From Gnomoniopsis sp. IMI 355080 (Eukaryota > Ascomycota > Sordariomycetes > Diaporthales > Gnomoniaceae): a stretch of DNA of 64,000 nucleotides. Every line of letters starts with the position of its first letter. Within the stretch, counting starts at the first letter, position 1. Shown here in pieces: positions 57,469-64,000 of the stretch. The stretch is taken from NCBI GenBank assembly GCA_027946555.1, contig JAPEVC010000168.1:19134-83133 (forward strand). The letters are read 5' to 3'. Position numbers and translations under genes: made by a program. Below the pieces are notes generated by a model. That model ran no database searches. It was not told where the DNA came from and was given only the letters and a program-made list of their open reading frames with translations.

Positions 57469-58230
57469 TCAGCTCCCAGCCTTGGAGCCTTCCGCAAGGG
57501 CAATATGCTGACCCTTCCAAGTCAACAAAAGCTGCGACTCTCCCTCCCCTCCAGCATATCGCATACCGACGCCCATCCCTCCCAAGCCCTCTTCCTCGGC
57601 CCTCTGATTCCACAGCATCTGCTGCACTCGCCCGTCCCTCGTACACGAGACAAACCCCATCGGCCATTTGCTACGTCCGAGGGAGTCCCGCACGCCCTTG
57701 GTGGCCGGATTCTCCGTAACGAAGATGCCCAATACCCCCTGGCCTCGCCACCCCACGGGGGCGCCAACAAAGGCGCCTTCCAGCTCGCGAATGAGATTGG
57801 GCGCCGATTTCCTAGCGATGGCTTTGCACTGGACCAGGACTTTGAGTGGGTCTTTCGAAGAGGGTACGGTCCACGTCCCAAGTAGATCGGTGCCGTAGTC
57901 TGAGTGACCGCCTATCCGGCGCAGGTAGAAGCCGTACTTGGAAAGTACTTGCGCGACAAGATATTCATAGTGCGTCCCCACGTAGAGCGTTGACTTTGGG
58001 TCTAGCCCTGACCGTTCCGCATAGTCGAGGAAAGAGGCTAGGTCATGGTGGTTGGTTGTTGTAGGCTCAGGGTAGTTTAGGTTGGTGATTGTCGAGTTCA
58101 GTCTTCTGACCATCCATCCTGGGCGTGAGAAGCACAACGGTTCAAGTCCTGTGGAATTCCAAACTGACAGTAGACGCAATCGACCGGGCTGCTGAGTTTT
58201 CAGCCCATGGCGTAAGAGCGAGGTCATCAC
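57469..58230 (-). CDS. RRG7: RRG7-like mitochondrial protein with Mrr-type restriction-endonuclease fold
   Basis: A 253-residue, single-exon protein matching the fungal DUF2034/RRG7 family (required for respiratory growth 7), a eukaryotic offshoot of the type IV restriction endonuclease Mrr. The basic N-terminus (SLLRHGLKTQQPGRLRLLSVW) is a likely mitochondrial presequence. The fold begins at about 80 with TLYVGTHYEYLVAQVLSKYGFYLRRIGGHSDYGTDLLGTW, then VLVQCKA. The Glu in HYEYLVA, Asp in DYGTDLLG and the Q-x-K in QCKA match the PD-(D/E)xK nuclease residues, so the site may be intact. FVGAPVGWRGQGVLGIFVTENPATKGVRDSLGRSKWPMGFV is family-typical. The biological substrate is not known. Divergent from MED21 across 260 nt. 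Confidence 0.88.
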   Translation of the reverse strand: MMTSLLRHGLKTQQPGRLRLLSVWNSTGLEPLCFSRPGWMVRRLNSTITNLNYPEPTTTNHHDLASFLDYAERSGLDPKSTLYVGTHYEYLVAQVLSKYGFYLRRIGGHSDYGTDLLGTWTVPSSKDPLKVLVQCKAIARKSAPNLIRELEGAFVGAPVGWRGQGVLGIFVTENPATKGVRDSLGRSKWPMGFVSCTRDGRVQQMLWNQRAEEEGLGGMGVGMRYAGGEGESQLLLTWKGQHIALAEGSKAGS

Positions 58231-58490
58231 CGGGTCATGATCGTGGGCAATACTGGCAAAATGACACGGACACGCTTTGAAATTATTGTTGCCCTACACT
58301 TCAATCATAATAGAGAGCAACTAGTAAGCCCTGAAGAACTGCAGACCTCTCTGCCCGGGGAGCTTTGGCCAGCATATCGGAGTTAAGACATCCCTGCGCG
58401 TTGCTCCAACTCAACCTCACCCAAGATTCAACCAGCGTCAATCACGCTCACTTCTCAACTCCACTGTCATTTTCACTCTCACGAATCAAG

Positions 58491-59034
58491 ATGGGTGACC
58501 GATTGACGCAACTGCAGGATGCCGTCGACCAGGCAAGTACTTTGTCAGCTCAATTTTTCTCGACACGACGCTAATCCTATTATCAGCTGGCACGGCAATT
58601 TGTTGCGTGTATCCATTTCCTGCACCGGCACCACAATCAAGAGCTGCTTGGGCCGAGTGACAAGATTCAAGAGGTCAAGCCAGAGCAGGATGCCATAGGA
58701 ACCAAGAGTAAGATCCTTTTTGACATAGGGTGGTCCAAGCAGCCCGAAGCCATTGTTTTACTGACTCCAGACAGTCGAACCTCTGTCCGAAGACGAGTTC
58801 AAGGCCGGCCAGCTGGAACTCGCCCGCGATCTGATTGTCAAGACGCAGGAGATCGAGATGATAATATCGACGCTCCCTGGCCTTGAGAATACCGAGGAGG
58901 ATCAGAACCGATATATCAAAGAGCTGGAAGAGGAGCTTCGCGTTGCCGAGGCCCAGAGGCTGGATGCCGTCCGTGACATGAACGTCGTTCAGGAGAGGCT
59001 GGACCAGGTCATTCGAGGCACCATGCGGCCATGA
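58491..59034 (+). CDS. MED21: Mediator complex subunit 21
   Basis: Middle-module subunit of Mediator (yeast Srb7) linking regulators to RNA polymerase II. My three exons 58491-58532, 58587-58707 and 58775-59034 code 140 residues, the usual size. The start MGDRLTQLQDAVDQ joins to LARQFVACIHFLHRHHNQE, the classic Med21 N-terminus. The rest is a long coiled coil (LSEDEFKAGQLELARDLIVKTQEIEMIISTLPG, then a charged helix to the C-terminus). Intron 1 (54 nt) begins with GC: CAG|GCAAGT, the standard form of a GC-AG donor, and ends TATCAG after a CTAAT branch-like site. A GT two bases downstream gives the wrong phase. Intron 2 (67 nt, GTAAGA..ACAG) splits a codon in phase 1. Confidence 0.94.
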
Positions 59035-60359
59035 TAAGAAGACACATGATTTTGAAATTATCAAGGCGTTTCGGTGTAGTGGCAGGCTTTCCTCAGCGTT
59101 TGACCACATTGATACCCGGGGTTTAGGCTACTAGGACGATGGGAACCGACTGCACGGAAATAGAGCCATCAAGGCAGGCTTGGGAACCTCATTGTTTCCG
59201 GAAATCAGTTCTACGCTCCTTGAAACAGGAGTCTCGTGATTTTAGCAAGTTTTTCGACGACTAGTGCAACTACGCTTTTGGAGACTATCAGCCAAAGGAA
59301 CCCGTGACTGTCGATGTGGATGGCAATACTCCCATCATCGGCGAGATTCGAATGCACCACGGCCTTGAACGTCACAAGAAATCACAGGAACATGGTGTTT
59401 CGGGAGAGACATCTACTTAGGCCAATCCTCTCTACGTCCAAGTGTCAGCACTGCCTGAGGGAAATGAATTATAGATGCTCAAATGGACATTATAGAGCAA
59501 GAGACAACGAGAGTGCGCGAATATTTCCTTCTCAATTCTCAGAAGACAGAGGCGAGCAGCGGACCCGACACACACAACCCAGCTCAGACAGCAGCTCTTC
59601 AAGGCAATGAGGGCCACAATGTTAGACTAACGACAGAAAATATGCAGCAACCTTTGACGCTGGGTATCATTTGTATTTCTGCCATCGCTATACATAAACC
59701 ATAAAAAAGAGTACACTGTTCCCATCTCGATCAGACCACTAAATCGGTCCTTCCCATCCGTACACACATCCTTCGCTCTAAAAAGCTTCAATATCACATG
59801 GACTGCTCTCATCCGTCCTGTCCCATACCCGTCCCATGCCATCCCATCATCCCTCTTCCATGTCATGAATGGTATCATCAACTTCAAAGCCTATCCAGGC
59901 TCGACTCCGCATCGTCCAATGTGACATGCCAACAGGCATCTCTCGTCTGTTGTTGACGGTGTATGTTGCTGCTTTTTGGTGGTTGTATAGGAGAAAATCA
60001 AAAATAGAAAAGCAAAAGAGTATACTGAACTAGAATGAAATCTTCAAAACAGAACCCTGGACTCCAAAGAGAAGTCAAAATCAGAAATGAGAAAAGCCAC
60101 TTCAGTCCTTGCCGTACTTCGCCACAGCAGATATGCCGAGTGTCTCGAGACTCCCACGCTCTGAGTCTCCAGCTTGAACAGGAACAGCATCGACAGCGCC
60201 AATGACCAGACCCCAACAAGAACAAGAAAATGAATAATTCAAAGCTCAATCAGGGGCTGAGCCGACCAAATGCATGACAACTTTCCGGGTATTTTTTTCA
60301 CGCCAGGGTATATCCAGCCGGGGGGGTATTTTGACGTCGAGTTTCTAAAGGCCAAGAAT
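59035..60359. other. 1.3-kb convergent 3' region
   Basis: Between the MED21 and KH-protein stop codons. The frames are short and featureless; nothing was recognised. Confidence 0.55.
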
Positions 60360-63300
60360 CTAACGGTAAGACCCAATCGGGCCGGGGTATCCAGAATTCG
60401 TAGAGTGGGAAGTGGAAGGACGTCCGCTGTCTGCGGACTGTCGGGTATTGTGACGTGGAGTGACATCGCCGGGCTGAGCAATGCCATTGGGAGTCAACTT
60501 ATCCCCGGAGCCGTTCCCAAAAGGACGACTCGGCCAGGGGGCATCATCGTCAGGTAAATTTACACCGCTGTCGTTCCAAGGATTACGATCAGCGTTAAAG
60601 CTGCGGGTCGATTCTATCGAAATGAGCGAGGATTTGGACACATTGCTCGAGCCCTTGAAGAAGTTAGTAGCCGAGTGAGAGCTATTTTTGCGGCGGTCCA
60701 AGAAGGACGAGATGGAAGACATGCTGCCGGGCTTCCGGAGCTTGTCGAAGATGTTTGTACGCTCGCGAGCAATCTCGTCCCCAAAAGCAGACTTAGTGGG
60801 TGAGTCAGTCGCTACTGTATTGGGCGCATGCTGCAACAGTTTCGAATCAAAGTACTGCAGCGACTCCTCGAAGGTGTCAGACTTGGGGCGCGGGATAGAT
60901 CCCTTGATTATAGTCTCTTCCACACCAGCAGTGGCGAAGTGGCCGTGCAGAAGCTCCATAGCATCACGGAGCCCACCAGCGTTGTTGCGAGTAAACGTCC
61001 ACACAAGTGTGATCGTGGGCTGCCCGTCTTCAGTCGTCTCGGAGGGATCCTGGTGAACCAAGATGTCGACCTCATGCTGAGCCTTGAGCTTCGGAACGAC
61101 TTCGTTGACAAATTCGGGAGATTCGAGGAACTTGACCAGCGCCGGAGTACGGGTCAGGACCAATTGATGGTTGTCGGGTACCATGCCCTACAGCAAGGAT
61201 TAGCATCAAGCTTTCCCCGGTTGTCGATAATTGTACTTACCAGAAACTCGTCGACGCAAAGAGGCACCTGCCATTGGGGTCCAGTGAAAGTCACCTCATC
61301 ACTAGCCTGCTCAGTGCCGGGGAAGATGATTTTGCAATTCCACTTCTTCTCCATGATCGCGATATCTGATAGGCGAGCTAGCAACTGACGGTGGTAGAGG
61401 CGGTCGACAGGAACAACTTGAGAGGTGAACTCGGAGTCCTGAGTAGTGTTAGTACTTTGGTAGTCGACCAACAGGTGAGAGAGCTACATACAACACGATC
61501 TACCATCTCCAAAATCTCCGACTTGACGAGCTCTAGACTCTGAGCGTTCCTGGCGGGGGTGCGGCAGATCACGTTGTCCAACGTGTTGTCGTCGTCTTCT
61601 CGGATCATACCATCTGAAATAGTCAGTGTCACGAAGCATGATGTGTTCATGATTAGGAGACTTACTTCGCTCTTGAGCGTTGGAGAACTTGACGAAGACA
61701 GAGTGCTTCTTCATAATGCGCTGGATGTGCTGGCCGCCAATGCCAATGATTCGTTTGTGATATTGATCAGGCACGTGGAAAGAAATCGAGGCTGGCATCT
61801 CCTGCTCCACCAAGCCCAAGCCCTGCTTCATAGATTCATAGGAGGAAGCGTTGACATCGATGTTGAAGTTGTACTCGCCAAAGTTTTCGAACATGATCTG
61901 AACATTGCCTAGTTGATGCATTAGCCTCGATCTTGCACAGCAAGGAGCTTGCAATGAGCATACTTTGACCCATGATCTTGTTGATCTTGCCATTCTTCTT
62001 GCCGCTGACAAATTCCTTGTGCTCGTTCGCTAGTTCGATCTTGACCCGAATGGTATATTGCGACTGTGTCACAAAGCGAATTTGTGAGATGACGTGTAGC
62101 GCAGCCTTGACGGCATCATCCGACCCATCGATGGTGAAGGAAAGCCGCTGGAAAGAGATCTCGGCGTCGGAATTGGCACAAATGTCACCAAGCATGGTCC
62201 GAATGTCTTGGTCTTCTGGCAGCCTCCGGCCATCAGGTTGAGCCGCCCAAAATCCGCTGTAGAATTGTCCAGCCTGTGATGCACATTAGCCTTGACATCT
62301 GGATCACCATGTGTGCTGGGCAACTTACTAAAGACATCAGCTCCCGGACCGTCCGCTCAATGTGCAGGTTCTCCGTCGCCTGAACGCGGACGGTATTCTG
62401 CCTCGCACCAAGAGTGGGAAATTGAATGAAGGAGCCATTCGTCTCGACAATCTTGCGAACCTTATCCAGCCGAGTGAGTAGGATAGTGTCGATCTTCTCA
62501 GCTGGCATAGGCACGTCTTTCACATAGAGGCGAACGCGACTCAGCAAGTCCCGCAATTTCAATTTTGCATGCTCAATTTGCCGAGGCTTGTCGCCAGTGA
62601 TTAAAATCTCACTGGGGTTTCGAGGCTTAGTAGTCGGAGTCGGACAATATCGAAAGTACGTCGAGAAGGGCGGTGGGAAATAGATGGCAGTCCCGGTAGA
62701 AGACTCAATCAGCTTGATGTTCTTGCGGTTGCGGCCACAGATGAGTTGTTGAACCGAAAGCTCGATATGTGTGGAGTCGATGATGCGGCCAAGCTGTTAA
62801 GTGTCAGCAATTAGATCTTGAACAGAACGTTTGGTTGCCATACCCATTGATCAATTGAGATCAAAACACGGGTCTTTGCGTGTTCCGTGGACAAGATGTC
62901 TCCGTAAATAGCCACTCTCCACCGCTGATCCCTCCGGATGTCTACGTCACCGTTCACGCCGTCAACAAGAGGCGTGAGCTTGGGGCCAAGGAGGAAGATG
63001 TCAACACCGCACCAACTCGATATCGAATCGAGGGTGTCGGTCACGGCTTGTTTTAGGGAACCGACACTGAGGTCGGCAACCATGTCCCCGTCAATGTCCA
63101 CGGTGGTACAGCGCTGGTGAAATACGAGATTAGTATGTCAAAAATCCCTCTAGTAGACTCGTCAAATAAAGCAAGAGGGACAGTCGGCTACACACCAGAG
63201 ACAGAGGGGTCTCGCTTAAGATTTGCTCCCTAGTCTGCCAGACGAGGTCTAGCGAACCCGAAAGGCAGACGGTGGTGACCTGACCCTTAACATGCTTTGG

Positions 63301-63757
63301 GTTGGCGGAAATGACATAGGCGTCGATGGGCATAGGACTGATGGTGATGTCCTTGCATAATGAGCGCAGTCGGGCGAGGTTGTCGGCGTGTACAGGCAGC
63401 TCGTGGACGGGGACGTCATCGGGGGCTTCGGCGGGGTGCGTCCACCGGAGGACAGCATCCTTCGTCGCGTGAAGGATGTCCTCGGTGTCTGGACCGGCCA
63501 GGTCGGAGGCGAAGGGAACGTTGAAGGCATGGTGGATGACCGAGTCACCAATCTGAGGAGGCGTGATGGGTGATACGCCGACGGCCTGTGGGTTGACCTT
63601 GTGGTGAGGATGGAGACCTTGCATCGACATGCCCAGATTGGGCCTTGAGGACATTCCAAAGGCGGGACTCATCCGCTCTGACCAGTTTCTCATGTTTGCT
63701 ATCTTATTCATGGCGTGCATGGTTTCCTCATGGGCGACGACAAGGCCAGCAGACAGC
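60360..63757 (-). CDS. KH-domain RNA-binding protein (5' end uncertain)
   Basis: Multi-exon RNA-binding protein with at least 986 residues in view. Exons, 5' to 3': 63757-63196, 63113-62844, 62793-62329, 62273-61964, 61908-61666, 61613-61492, 61438-61241 and 61187-60360; all phases agree and most introns have GTAAGT/GTATGT-like donors. One clear KH domain has an intact GXXG loop (HKRIIGIGGQHIQRIMKKHSVFVKFS). An earlier repeat (LSVQQLICGRNRKNIKLIES) has a degenerate loop. Several further KH-like alpha/beta segments occur, so it resembles a multi-KH vigilin or Bicaudal-C type protein. The C-terminal ~120 residues are Ser-rich and disordered. The ATG at 63720 is probably internal. The frame continues upstream (LSAGLVVAHEETMHAMNKIANM) to a CGACCAG acceptor at 63758-63760, so a first exon must lie at about 63874-64000 or beyond the edge. 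Confidence 0.85.
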
Positions 63758-64000
63758 CTGGTCGACGTGACAAGGCGTGTGTCGAGGGGTCAAGGCCGAG
63801 GTGGAGGTCGTATGTGTTTGTGGGAGGTGGGTGTATGCGAGAGTGTGGTGTGGTGAGGAGAGGAGACACGAACCAAGCCCGGGTACAGCGGACGGAATGG
63901 CAGGTTCCAAGTCCCAGGGCAGGGTTGGATCCAGTCAGATAGCGGATAGGCGGGTTGGCGACTCGCGAGGTGGATGGCTGGTCGGGGGTTAGGGGGGAGG
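63758..64000 (-). other. Probable intron and upstream exon of the KH-domain gene (edge of window)
   Basis: A possible donor GTTCGT at 63873-63868 would make a 116-nt intron up to the acceptor at 63758. Sequence beyond it is open in two frames on the minus strand, and I cannot choose between them. The true start may lie outside the window. Confidence 0.3.

Overview
This 64-kb window is chromosomal DNA of a filamentous ascomycete (Pezizomycotina). The genes are interrupted by short spliceosomal introns, mostly 50-90 nt, with GT..AG ends and CTAAC/CTGAC-like branch sites. The products are typical of that group: Zn2Cys6 regulator, fungal GH78, Ole1-type desaturase with a C-terminal cytochrome b5 domain, mitochondrial Lon, AIM41 and RRG7. 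I cannot place it reliably below subphylum. Exon limits were worked out by reading-phase arithmetic and family knowledge, not by alignment or RNA data. About 20 protein genes are supported. No tRNA, rRNA, CRISPR or intact transposon was recognised.

Layout. 1-8.2 kb: the 3' end of orotate phosphoribosyltransferase (URA5), a GNAT acetyltransferase, DDI1 (ubiquitin shuttle and aspartyl protease) and the rRNA methyltransferase RRP8. 8.2-21 kb is more accessory in character: a secreted GH78 alpha-L-rhamnosidase and a large Zn2Cys6 transcription factor, separated by long gene-free stretches. 21-30 kb is a housekeeping block: proteasome alpha-5 (PUP2) divergent from gamma-tubulin complex component GCP2/SPC97, then PI 4-kinase LSB6 and mitochondrial AIM41. 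30-34.5 kb is poor in recognisable genes, with a 20-bp tandem repeat and one His/Arg/Ser-rich hypothetical ORF.

34.5-38.5 kb holds a SNF2/RING helicase of the Rad5/HLTF type, whose 5' region is the oddest thing in the window. A phase-compatible upstream exon carries three in-frame stop codons. 40.8-43.9 kb has a small spliced gene of unknown function divergent from the delta-9 desaturase (OLE1). 45-47.9 kb encodes a large atypical protein kinase. A 4.6-kb gene-free interval follows. 52.5-64 kb is dense again: mitochondrial Lon (PIM1), a small coiled-coil hypothetical protein, the Mrr-like mitochondrial protein RRG7, Mediator subunit MED21, and a multi-exon KH-domain RNA-binding protein that runs toward the right edge.

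The genes do not form one pathway. The only possible functional link is the GH78 enzyme and the neighbouring Zn2Cys6 regulator, and that is an inference from proximity alone. Two introns (in GCP2 and MED21) appear to use GC-AG splice sites. No new multi-gene system could be shown; the best leads are the stop-containing SNF2 5' exon, the small spliced orphan gene and the atypical kinase.
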